A DNA stretch of 40,159 nt, taken from positions 1-40,159 of the IMG/VR virus record IMGVR_UViG_3300035698_007623. One strand, 5' to 3'. This stretch comes from a virus. The position numbers and the translations under genes are program-made. The notes under the pieces were generated by a model. The model worked only from the letters and a program-made list of their open reading frames with translations, was not told the DNA's origin and did not search any database. Shown here in pieces: positions 1 to 6,836 of this stretch. Positions within the stretch are counted from its first letter, which is position 1. Every line of letters starts with the position of its first letter.

Positions 1-1199
1 GAACGTACAAAATATGCGCTAACTGCGATAAGACGCTTAAAGAGTACCGCAACTATCTTTGGGACTCTAAAGCTTCAAAGAGAGGTGAAGACAAGCCCCT
101 GAAGCAATGGGACCACTGTTTTGTTGCTGGAACTTTGATTTCTCATTATTTTGGAAAAAGGCAAATAGAACGAATTGCCCCTGGCGATAGAGTCCTGACA
201 AGATCGGGATACAAGGGCGTCATTGATGTATTTGAAAACGAAAGAGAATGTTCGGAATTTATATTATATAATAAGAAAATAACATGTACTCCTGATCATA
301 AGTTTTTTACAATAAATAGAGGATGGCAAGAAATACAACACTTGATACACTCAGATATTCTAATTACAGATTTAATGTGGTTACCATGGTCAAAGTTATC
401 GAATTTAAAGGAATCAAGTATAGATGCTATACAAAATCTAAAAACCTTAGTGACAGAAGATACTATAGAGCGCATAAATCAAACTGCCTTAGGGGATATG
501 GATATTTGCATAGAGACGTTTGGAAACACTATAATGGAGCCATTCCAGAAGGATACCATATTCATCACGTCGACAAAGATACCCTCAACAATAACATTAA
601 CAATCTCGAATGTATACCAGCTTTTGAACATCTATCCAAACATGCTACAGATATTTCAGAAGATCAAAAAGAAGCTAGACGAAAGCATTGTGAAAAAATC
701 CGACCACTTACAAAAGAATGGCACGGAAGCAAAGAGGGAAAGGAGTGGCATAGAGAGCACGCAAAAAAGACCATTTCAACAGGAGAATATAGGGAGTTCT
801 GGTGCGAGCAATGCGGAAATATGTCTATTACACGAAAGCGATCAAAAACAAGATTTTGTTGCAATAACTGTAAAAGCGCATGGAGAAGAGCTAATCACAT
901 TGATGACGAACAAAGAGAATGCGTTTTTTGTAAATCAAAGTTTTTTACAGATAAATATAAAAAAGCAAAATACTGTTCAAAGTCTTGTGCAAGAAAAGAC
1001 TATTGGCAGTCAAAAAGTCTATAATATCCATGTAGAAGACAACCATGAATATTTTGCAGAAAATTTCTTAGTTGCAAATTCGATGGACGCCCAGCGCTAC
1101 GCCCTATATACACATTTTTTTAATAAAAACTTAAGGCCTGAATTCACCGCAGAGGACGCCGATGAGATGGAACGGCTGTATAGCAAAAAATTCAATTGA
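1..1199 (+). CDS. terL: Terminase large subunit, 3' part with intein
   Basis: This is the C-terminal part of the packaging ATPase/nuclease whose 5' part lies at 39009-40159. The frame is continuous across the 127-bp terminal overlap; the codon register here starts at base 3. The precursor would be about 740 residues, or about 419 after removing the 321-residue intein, a normal size for PBSX-type (Terminase_3) large terminases. The exteins meet as ...KPLKQWDH / SMDAQRYALYT..., which restores the conserved D-H-x-M-D-A-x-R-Y motif carrying the last catalytic Asp of the RNase H-like nuclease. The protein cuts concatemeric DNA and drives it through the portal encoded just downstream. Reading stops at TGA 1197-1199. 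Identification from motifs is strong; splicing itself is inferred. Confidence 0.93.
   Translation, partial: TYKICANCDKTLKEYRNYLWDSKASKRGEDKPLKQWDHCFVAGTLISHYFGKRQIERIAPGDRVLTRSGYKGVIDVFENERECSEFILYNKKITCTPDHKFFTINRGWQEIQHLIHSDILITDLMWLPWSKLSNLKESSIDAIQNLKTLVTEDTIERINQTALGDMDICIETFGNTIMEPFQKDTIFITSTKIPSTITLTISNVYQLLNIYPNMLQIFQKIKKKLDESIVKKSDHLQKNGTEAKRERSGIESTQKRPFQQENIGSSGASNAEICLLHESDQKQDFVAITVKAHGEELITLMTNKENAFFVNQSFLQINIKKQNTVQSLVQEKTIGSQKVYNIHVEDNHEYFAENFLVANSMDAQRYALYTHFFNKNLRPEFTAEDADEMERLYSKKFN
117..1079 (+). other. Intein inserted at the terminase nuclease motif
   Basis: This is an in-frame protein-splicing element of 321 residues. Block A starts at Cys1 (CFVAGTLI) and is followed by GKRQIERIAPGDRVLT. 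Block B is TPDHKFFT with Thr58 and His61. Block F is VYNIHVEDNHEYF from residue 301. Block G ends FLVAN with terminal Asn321, and the first downstream extein residue is Ser. The usual penultimate His is Ala320, a variation seen in some inteins. The splicing parts (about residues 1-90 and 300-321) are separated by about 210 residues with no intein or endonuclease motif in this frame. That stretch is the out-of-frame shadow of the HNH gene at 386-1024. The site, between His and Ser of DH/SMDA, is a highly conserved active-site position, typical for inteins. Confidence 0.92.
386..1024 (+). CDS. HNH homing endonuclease nested out of frame in the intein
   Basis: This 212-residue protein is encoded in the frame offset from the intein/terminase frame. 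It opens with MVKVIEFKGIKYRCY, as free-standing phage HNH enzymes often do. The HNH core follows (YLHRDVWKHYNG, then HIHHVDKDTLNNNINNLE with the His-His and Asn residues). Two Cys4 zinc knuckles end it (CEQC...CCNNC and CVFC...CSKSC). Its TAA stop (1022-1024) uses the third base of intein Tyr302 and two bases of Asn303, so it ends exactly at conserved block F. I chose ATG 386 because it matches the family N terminus. ATG 323 (233 residues) has GAGG directly abutting it and is the alternative. No strong Shine-Dalgarno precedes 386, so how it is translated is unclear. It presumably drives homing of the intein gene. Confidence 0.85.
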   Translation: MVKVIEFKGIKYRCYTKSKNLSDRRYYRAHKSNCLRGYGYLHRDVWKHYNGAIPEGYHIHHVDKDTLNNNINNLECIPAFEHLSKHATDISEDQKEARRKHCEKIRPLTKEWHGSKEGKEWHREHAKKTISTGEYREFWCEQCGNMSITRKRSKTRFCCNNCKSAWRRANHIDDEQRECVFCKSKFFTDKYKKAKYCSKSCARKDYWQSKSL

Positions 1200-1273
1200 T
1201 TACAAATAAAATTTTAATTATAATAAAGAAAAGACGACGAAGGGAATCTCAGTAGGTAATTGCCTGCTTTGTA

Positions 1274-1315
1274 GGGAGCCAAGTAAACTAAAACTTTGCT
1301 AATGCTAGCGCTCCC
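1274..1315 (+). ncRNA. Candidate three-way-junction RNA between terL and portal
   Basis: The 184-bp gap after the terminase contains a compact self-complementary block. The outer stem is GGGAGC (1274-1279) with GCTCCC (1310-1315). Inside are hairpin AAGT/ACTT (1281-1284 with 1293-1296, 8-nt loop) and hairpin GCTA/TAGC (1298-1301 with 1306-1309, loop ATGC). The linkers are 1, 1 and 0 nt. A further 6-bp hairpin AGTAGG/CCTGCT lies just upstream (about 1251-1268). A T-rich run (CTTTTATTT) follows, so it could be a terminator, an RNA-processing site or a structured leader of the portal mRNA. The A-T inner stem is weak; no known RNA family was recognised. Confidence 0.4.
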
Positions 1316-1337
1316 GCTCCTTTTATTTAAAAGACTC

Positions 1338-1377
1338 AGAACCACCCTCGCAAGAGGTTGAGTCAACACACGTGAGG
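1338..1377 (+). promoter_or_regulatory. AGAACCAC...ACACGTGAGG leader of the portal gene
   Basis: AGAACCAC (1338-1345) is followed 30 nt from its start by ACACGTGAGG (1368-1377), which supplies the GAGG ribosome-binding site for ATG 1384. Between them CCTC-GCAA-GAGG can form a hairpin with a GNRA loop. The same pair or its first half recurs at 4101, 6418, 20894, 30569 and 36313. The function is unknown. Confidence 0.55.
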
Positions 1378-1383
1378 ACTTAA

Positions 1384-3489
1384 ATGGCACTAAACACAGA
1401 CAATGCTATTGTTCGTGAGTACGACGAATATTATAACGACGCATATTTAGCCTGGAACCCCTTTTACCCCTTAGCCGATAGAGATTTAAGGTATTATCTT
1501 GGCGACCAGTGGGACAACCAGGAGAAGGAAAAGCTATTTGAAGAGGGAAGAAACGCCTATTCATTTAACTTAATTCGCAAGAACATCAACCTTCTTACGG
1601 GCTACCAACGAAAACATAGACTTAGCTCTGTCGTTTCTCCAACCGAAAAATCCGATCAGAAGTCCGCCGACCAACTATCACAATTACTTCTTTATGCTCT
1701 TAATTATGGCGAGGGATATAAGTTTATCTCGGAAGGCTTCGGGGGCGCATTAAAGACTGGTTTTAATCTACTAAACATTTGGATGGATTATAGAGATGAT
1801 CCTATAAATGGAGACATAAAATTTGGTAGGGAGCCATATAACGGCTTTATCGCCGATCCTTATTTCACACAGCTAGACTTTTCAGACTGCTCGTACGTTA
1901 TCAAACGAAAATATCTTTCCCCAGAACAGGGAGCTTCATTATTACCTGGCCAAGAGAAGGATGTCTACACACTAGCAAAACAAGGACAGTCAAGAGACGA
2001 TAAGTTTACCTGGCTCCCGTACCAAACCCAACCAAATGGCCAAGATTTTCTGGCATACAATGAGTTTTACAAGCAAGGCTGGGAAGATGTCGATGTAATA
2101 GTTGACGATGAGACAGGCGAATTTACCGAGTGGGAGGGCGATAAGGACGGCCTTAACTTCTTTTTAAAGCAATACCCGCAACTAACCGTGGTAAAGCGCC
2201 CTAAAAAGTACATTGACTGCCACATTATTGTAAACGACCAGCTAATGAGAACTGAGCGTAACCAATATGGCCTAAACGAGTACCCTTTTGTGCCAATGGT
2301 ATCAATATTCGAGCCAGAATCAGAGCATTGGGGCTTAAAAATGCAGTCTTTAGTTAGATGCCAAATTGATCCACAGCGTGAAACAAACCGTAGACGCTCT
2401 CAAATGATAGATATCCTAGATTCTAGCATAAATGCGGGCTGGATGGCTAAAAAGTCGGCGGTTGTCAACCCAAGATCACTCTTTCAGACCTCACAAGGAA
2501 AAGTTATATGGAAGGAAGACGACGCACAGCCAGGCGATATCGAGCGAATACAGGCATCACAGATACCACAAGGTATGTTCGAGCTACAAAAACAGTTTGA
2601 CCAAGACATAATGAACATTGCAGGCATTAACGATGCCGCTTTTGGTATGACAGAGAATGCCCAAGAGTCGGGAATTATGATGATGCTTAGACAAGGAGCT
2701 TCAATTGTCAACCTACAGGATTTATTTGATAACCTTCGCTATGCACAGAAGTTAATCTCCAAAAAAGCTCTAAAACTAATACAGACATGGAAACCAGAGA
2801 AAGTAGAGCGAATAATAAACGAGAAGCCATCGGGTCAGTTCTATAACCAAGACTTCATCAAGTACGATATAAGCGTACAAGAGGGTGTTCTAACCGACGA
2901 TCAACGTCAAGTCTACTTTAGACAGCTAGTTGACCTCTATCAGCTAACAGGAGCCAACCAAGGAAGTCCAATAACGCCGAAAATGCTACTAGAAGCGGCA
3001 CCATTACAAGGCAAGTCCGAATACAGCGAACAGATAGAGAAAATAGAACAACAACAAGCACAGCAACAGCAGAAACAACAGCAAATCCAACAACAGATAT
3101 TAAACTCAGAGCTTGAGTTAAACAAATCTAACTCCATCAAAAACATCGCTAGCGCTAAAGAGGACTTCACGAGGGGCATAGCAAATATGGGTCTTCATGA
3201 GGAGAGAAACTCAGAGGCTGTACAAAATAGAGCGCAAGCATCACTAGACAGAGCAAGAACAATGAAAGAGCTAGAGTCCATGGATGACGATAGACTAATG
3301 AAGTACATGCAGATTGCACAAATGATGGACGCAATGAACAAAGTTAAGGAAGAGGAGAACAAGGCCGAGGATATAGCGGTCACCGCCTCATCAGAGCGGA
3401 TGAATTCGGCTTTTCCTCAACAGCAACAAACTACAATGGGGCAAGCAGCATCCCCGAGTGGAATTCAAGAACAACCTTCGGAGGTTTAG
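1384..3489 (+). CDS. Portal protein, P22-type
   Basis: At 701 residues this matches the large P22-type portals that form the dodecameric ring at one capsid vertex and dock terminase during packaging. Supporting text includes an N-terminal YYLGDQWD.../NLIRKNINLLTGYQRKHR segment and a central DPQRETNRRRSQMIDIL. The IAGINDAAFGMTENAQESGIMMMLRQG block is also typical of the family. Residues from about 560 are Gln-rich (EQQQAQQQQKQQQ) and then helical, like the C-terminal barrel and core-lining segment of P22-like portals. The gene directly follows terL and precedes scaffold and capsid genes, the standard head-module order. ATG 1384 has GAGG six bases upstream. Confidence 0.93.
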   Translation: MALNTDNAIVREYDEYYNDAYLAWNPFYPLADRDLRYYLGDQWDNQEKEKLFEEGRNAYSFNLIRKNINLLTGYQRKHRLSSVVSPTEKSDQKSADQLSQLLLYALNYGEGYKFISEGFGGALKTGFNLLNIWMDYRDDPINGDIKFGREPYNGFIADPYFTQLDFSDCSYVIKRKYLSPEQGASLLPGQEKDVYTLAKQGQSRDDKFTWLPYQTQPNGQDFLAYNEFYKQGWEDVDVIVDDETGEFTEWEGDKDGLNFFLKQYPQLTVVKRPKKYIDCHIIVNDQLMRTERNQYGLNEYPFVPMVSIFEPESEHWGLKMQSLVRCQIDPQRETNRRRSQMIDILDSSINAGWMAKKSAVVNPRSLFQTSQGKVIWKEDDAQPGDIERIQASQIPQGMFELQKQFDQDIMNIAGINDAAFGMTENAQESGIMMMLRQGASIVNLQDLFDNLRYAQKLISKKALKLIQTWKPEKVERIINEKPSGQFYNQDFIKYDISVQEGVLTDDQRQVYFRQLVDLYQLTGANQGSPITPKMLLEAAPLQGKSEYSEQIEKIEQQQAQQQQKQQQIQQQILNSELELNKSNSIKNIASAKEDFTRGIANMGLHEERNSEAVQNRAQASLDRARTMKELESMDDDRLMKYMQIAQMMDAMNKVKEEENKAEDIAVTASSERMNSAFPQQQQTTMGQAASPSGIQEQPSEV

Positions 3490-3690
3490 ATGAAATATAC
3501 AGACAAAATGCAAAAAAGCATGTCTGCCAAGCCTAATTACGGAAGTGGTTTTAACCTTAAGGACAATACGCAAGCAAGTTCTGTTAAGGGAATTAAAACT
3601 AATTCTGAAAAGTATGACATGGGCAGATGCAAAAAGTATAGTAACGGTTCTAAGGGATATCCATCCCAAGCGTTACCAAATAGTATTTAA
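3490..3690 (+). CDS. Small basic protein of the head module
   Basis: This 66-residue, Lys- and Ser-rich polypeptide (MKYTDKMQKSMSAKPNYG...) starts immediately after the portal stop, with GGAGG in the portal's last codons as its ribosome-binding site, so it is translationally coupled. There is no recognised domain or membrane segment. Its position between portal and scaffold suggests a minor head or assembly protein, but this is inference from context only. Confidence 0.75.
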   Translation: MKYTDKMQKSMSAKPNYGSGFNLKDNTQASSVKGIKTNSEKYDMGRCKKYSNGSKGYPSQALPNSI

Positions 3691-3700
3691 GGAGTAATTT

Positions 3701-4072
3701 ATGGTTCAAGAGACTGGGGAGACCCGAGATGCAATCATTGAAGACGACAACAAAGAAATACAAGCTATCGTGGCTGCTAATAGGGACAAAATGGATCCTT
3801 ATTGGATTGTAGTATTTGCTAAACCGTCCAAGACTGCTGTAGATGGTTATCCCACCTTGATAAAGCATATTAAAGCGTACACAACCAAACCGCCTCCTCA
3901 AGTGGGGATGATAGTAGGTGAAGTTGATAACCACTTAGGAGAAATCCAGTGGGACGTCAACATGCCTCAAAGGCCGTTTGACTTTGATGCGCTGCAATTA
4001 GTAGGAGCAAAGCCCTGCGATGAGGTAATCGTAGAAACTACCTCTATTCCAGGAGCATATATAACAAAATAG
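3701..4072 (+). CDS. Hypothetical head-module protein
   Basis: This 123-residue acidic, probably soluble protein is preceded by AAGGAG eight bases upstream. The sequence has a helical charged start (ETRDAIIEDDNKEIQAIVAA), then a beta-rich part (PYWIVVFAKPSKT..., GMIVGEVDNHLGEIQWDVNM). I recognise no family. It sits between portal and scaffold in an unbroken cotranscribed block, so a structural or assembly role is likely but unproven. Confidence 0.75.
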   Translation: MVQETGETRDAIIEDDNKEIQAIVAANRDKMDPYWIVVFAKPSKTAVDGYPTLIKHIKAYTTKPPPQVGMIVGEVDNHLGEIQWDVNMPQRPFDFDALQLVGAKPCDEVIVETTSIPGAYITK

Positions 4073-4100
4073 TGCCGCCGACATTAGCCATAAAAACCTG

Positions 4101-4108
4101 AGAACCAC
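4101..4108 (+). promoter_or_regulatory. AGAACCAC leader motif before scaffold gene
   Basis: This copy lies in the 74-bp gap between 4072 and the scaffold start, 46 nt ahead of ATG 4147. That is exactly the same distance as the copy before the portal gene. The ACACGTGAGG half is absent; an AAAAAGGAG ribosome-binding site follows instead. Confidence 0.45.
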
Positions 4109-4146
4109 CAGGGGCTAGAACGGGCGATCAAAAAGGAGCTATACGT

Positions 4147-4824
4147 ATGAACGAAGACCCTAACGTTTCGGGCGAACAAAACTTGGAAGCCGCCGTTCCA
4201 CCACCAATTGAAACTAATCAAGCTCAAACAGAGCAAGCAGAGGGAGGAGCTGGTCAAGAAGATCAGAATGTACCTTTATCTGCGCTGCAATCTGAAAGAG
4301 CGAAAAGACAATCGATGGAAGATGAACTGCGAATGATAAAGGACCATTTGGCTCTTTCTCAGGTGAAACAATCGCAAGCACCCCCAAAGAAAGATGATTT
4401 TGATGGGCTGGATGATGGAGATGTCATGACGGTAGGAGAATTTAAAAAACTCTCTTCGGGAATGGCTAACAAATTCCAGATGACGATTGAAGAACTTAAG
4501 ATGGCGCAAAAGAATCCAGACTATCAACAAGTCATCACAAAATATTTACCCGATGTATTGAAAAAAAACCCAGGTCTGCAAAACACACTGCAAAAAACCC
4601 AGGATTATGAGCTTGCCTATTATTTGGCTAAAAACTCCGAGACATATCGGAGCGAGAACAAGAGAACAAAGAAGTCCGCTGATGCACAACGCATAGTTGA
4701 TAACTCGCAAAAGGCGGGTACGTTATCGAGCATGGGCTCTACTTCTCCTATTTCTCAAGCCAAGCGATATAAAGACATGTCCGACAGTGATTTTATGCAG
4801 GAAGTTAGGCAGAACCTTGGATAA
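4147..4824 (+). CDS. Scaffolding protein
   Basis: This 225-residue, strongly acidic N-terminal and mostly helical, Gln/Lys/Asp-rich protein sits directly before the major capsid gene, the usual place of the scaffold. The N terminus is disordered-looking (NEDPNVSGEQNLEAAVPPP). A coiled-coil-like stretch follows (SALQSERAKRQSMEDELRMIKDHLALSQ), then a DDFDGLDDGDVMTVGEFKKL acidic segment and a basic C-terminal tail of the kind that binds coat. Scaffold proteins diverge quickly, so the call rests on composition, size and position. AAGGAG lies nine bases before the ATG. Confidence 0.82.
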   Translation: MNEDPNVSGEQNLEAAVPPPIETNQAQTEQAEGGAGQEDQNVPLSALQSERAKRQSMEDELRMIKDHLALSQVKQSQAPPKKDDFDGLDDGDVMTVGEFKKLSSGMANKFQMTIEELKMAQKNPDYQQVITKYLPDVLKKNPGLQNTLQKTQDYELAYYLAKNSETYRSENKRTKKSADAQRIVDNSQKAGTLSSMGSTSPISQAKRYKDMSDSDFMQEVRQNLG

Positions 4825-4845
4825 ACGTAACTTAGGAGTTTTCAT

Positions 4846-5787
4846 ATGACTATGACAACAACAGCAGTGTTACCTCCAGCAGTTCGAGAATATTACGACA
4901 GGCTTTTATTGATGACAGCGTATCCAACGCTTATTCATGCAAAATTTGCTCAACGTCGTATTCTTCCCGAAAAAAATGGAGATACCATTGTATTTAGAAG
5001 GTATTCAAAACTTTCGACAGTGCCTATTCCTTTAGTGGATGGCCGTACTCCTCCAGGAGCACCGCTTTCAGCTACTGATATTAAGGCCCGTGTATCGTTT
5101 TACGGAAATTTCGTGACGGTAACAAACCAAGTGCAGCTCACGGTAGAAGATCGTGTCCTAAACGAATCTGCAAGGCTATTATCACAAAATTTAGCCCAAA
5201 CGATGGACGAAGTAGTGAGAGATGTGCTAGCAAGCACAACATCCGTACTACAATGTAGCAACGGAATTAACGGTGGAACGCCAACAGAATTAACTAAGGC
5301 TGATATTGATTCAGCAGTTAAAACTCTGCTTGGTAATGATGCTGAAATGATCAGTGAAGTAGTAACAGGCACTAATGCGTATGCGACAGCACCTGTAAGA
5401 CCAGCTTTCTGGGGATTTATGCATACTAATTTGTTAGATGACCTAGAAGCAGTGGCTTCATTCATTAACTCAAGTAACTACGCTTCACAGCAAACGGTGC
5501 TTGATGCGGAATGGGGAAGTACCGGAAATGTAAGATGGCTTTATACGAGCATTGGAAGCGTTTCTGCTGCTGCAACACCCGTATACAACAACATAATTGT
5601 TGGAAAAGAAGCTTATGCGGTAGTACATCTAAAATCAGAAACTGGAGACTTCTATGTAGAACCTCTTGGCTCTGGTGGAAGTGCAGATCCTCTTCATCAA
5701 AGAGGCTCAGTGGGCTGGCAGCACCCATTTGTATCTAGAATTTTGAACGATGCATTTATGCTTAATTTAATGTCAACACACAGCTAA
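4846..5787 (+). CDS. Major capsid protein, N4-gp56 family
   Basis: This 313-residue protein resembles the N4-gp56 family of HK97-fold coat proteins. Typical features are the N-terminal AVREYYDRLLLMTAYPTLIHAKFAQRRILPEKNG..., the FRRYSKL segment, and SFYGNFVTVTNQVQLTVEDRVLNES. GFMHTNLLDDL and the C-terminal hydrophobic WQHPFVSRILNDAFMLNL are also typical. It would build the icosahedral shell around the portal with the scaffold encoded upstream. An AGGAG motif precedes ATG 4846, and the scaffold stop is only 21 bases away. Family assignment is from remembered motifs. Confidence 0.92.
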   Translation: MTMTTTAVLPPAVREYYDRLLLMTAYPTLIHAKFAQRRILPEKNGDTIVFRRYSKLSTVPIPLVDGRTPPGAPLSATDIKARVSFYGNFVTVTNQVQLTVEDRVLNESARLLSQNLAQTMDEVVRDVLASTTSVLQCSNGINGGTPTELTKADIDSAVKTLLGNDAEMISEVVTGTNAYATAPVRPAFWGFMHTNLLDDLEAVASFINSSNYASQQTVLDAEWGSTGNVRWLYTSIGSVSAAATPVYNNIIVGKEAYAVVHLKSETGDFYVEPLGSGGSADPLHQRGSVGWQHPFVSRILNDAFMLNLMSTHS

Positions 5788-5797
5788 GGAGGAAAAT

Positions 5798-6400
5798 ATG
5801 TCACAGATGAGAGTATTCGGATGGACTAATCCTGCAACAGCTGTTGTTAGGAACCAATCTATCGGATTTACAGCAAGTCAAATTACTGTAACAAACATAA
5901 CCGATGGAGCTCAGTATTACTGGGATTCATCAATGGCGGACGGATATTACGTAACAGTAAGCTCAGGAGCCGTAACCACATCTAATGGTTTTACACCGTT
6001 AGCACAATCAACAGCAGTTGGCGCTACTATTAGTGGCTTCACAAATGCCAACCCAGGGGTAATCACTGTCAATGACACTGCTACTTTTGGTTTTGCTGCT
6101 GGAGACACAATAAAAGTATCAGAAGTAGCTGATGATCTAACAGGAACACTAAGTTTAAACAACAACTTTACAGTGGCTTCTGTTACAGCAACAACTATCA
6201 CTCTTGTAGAAAATACAACTGTAACTGCATATAGCGTGTGGGTATCAGGTGGTAAGGCTGTAAGAGTATCAGATACTAGCGGTATAGCGATACCGATAGA
6301 GAACTTAGCGATCGGTGGAATTACTTTAGGAACAGGCGTTGTTGGAACAGACGATGATGTTATGACTATGGTTGTCCATGGCGAGAACGTAGTAGTGTAG
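5798..6400 (+). CDS. Virion protein with FCCH-like beta module
   Basis: This 200-residue, Thr/Val/Ala/Gly-rich, beta-dominated protein is encoded ten bases after the capsid gene with a strong AAGGAGG site. Residues about 80-145 (ISGFTNANPGVITVNDTATFGFAAGDTIKVSEV...FTVASVTATTITL) match a repeat common in phage structural proteins and often annotated as an E1 FCCH-like domain. Two related copies occur in the protein at 8852-11029. Location after the coat gene suggests a head decoration or capsid-stabilising protein. Confidence 0.8.
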   Translation: MSQMRVFGWTNPATAVVRNQSIGFTASQITVTNITDGAQYYWDSSMADGYYVTVSSGAVTTSNGFTPLAQSTAVGATISGFTNANPGVITVNDTATFGFAAGDTIKVSEVADDLTGTLSLNNNFTVASVTATTITLVENTTVTAYSVWVSGGKAVRVSDTSGIAIPIENLAIGGITLGTGVVGTDDDVMTMVVHGENVVV

Positions 6401-6417
6401 TTTAAAAGCTACAGATA

Positions 6418-6470
6418 AGAACCACAAAGGGTTGGAGGCTTAGTTCCTCCTCCCTTTTATTAACGTGAGG
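6418..6470 (+). promoter_or_regulatory. AGAACCAC...AACGTGAGG leader
   Basis: AGAACCAC occupies 6418-6425 and AACGTGAGG 6462-6470, the latter serving as ribosome-binding site for ATG 6476. Spacing is 14-17 bases longer than in the other paired copies because a terminator-like hairpin (6434-6455) lies between the two halves. Confidence 0.5.
6434..6457 (+). terminator. Probable intrinsic terminator after the coat gene cluster
   Basis: GGAGG (6434-6438) and CCTCC (6446-6450) form a stem with a 7-nt loop, followed by TCCCTTTTATT. It could attenuate transcription after the highly expressed capsid genes. The stem is short, so partial termination or an RBS-masking hairpin is possible. Confidence 0.5.
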
Positions 6471-6475
6471 TAGAT

Positions 6476-6835
6476 ATGAGTCAAGACAAACAGCAAACAG
6501 CAAAGGTAGACGACCTTCAAAAGTTGCCGATCATAGGAAAGCAACCAGCGAGTGAAAAGGAAGAAAAATTCCTTCGAGAAGTCTGCGAGTTTGAGTTTAT
6601 GAACATGGAAGAGCCTGGACTTTCACAAAGGTTTCCGTATGGAAATGCCAAGAAAAACCACAATTTTACGCTATTTCATGGGGGAAAATACAAGCTCCCG
6701 AGGTTTATAGCACAGTGGGTAGAGTCAAGAACCACTCCACTATGGGACTGGCGTCCTAACGGTGAAGGTGGAATGACTAAAAAACTAATAGGTCAAAACC
6801 CTAGATTTCAAATGAGACAGGTATTCGGAGGATAA
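6476..6835 (+). CDS. Hypothetical virion-module protein
   Basis: This 119-residue protein has a charged N terminus and a conserved-looking core (EEPGLSQRFPYGNAKKNHNFTLFHGGKYKLPRFIAQWVESRTTPLWDW). I recognise the pattern as one seen near capsid genes in N4-gp56-type phages but know of no function. ATG follows GTGAGG, and the stop is one base from the next start, so it is coupled to the connector gene. A head-tail joining role is only inference. Confidence 0.8.
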   Translation: MSQDKQQTAKVDDLQKLPIIGKQPASEKEEKFLREVCEFEFMNMEEPGLSQRFPYGNAKKNHNFTLFHGGKYKLPRFIAQWVESRTTPLWDWRPNGEGGMTKKLIGQNPRFQMRQVFGG

Positions 6836-6836
6836 A

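Noticed and set aside
1-127. True long terminal repeat of a linear phage genome
   Set aside because: It equals a typical assembly k-mer length and lies in the middle of terL, so assembly overlap is the simpler explanation.
664-864. Minus-strand 66-codon frame inside the HNH/intein region
   Set aside because: Low-complexity Cys/Ser/Phe-rich product with no ribosome-binding site; it is the antisense of the HNH gene.
6721-6740. AGAACCAC inside the gene at 6476 (and another near 13505)
   Set aside because: These copies are within coding sequence without the ACACGTGAGG partner or a following start, so they were not counted as leader elements.
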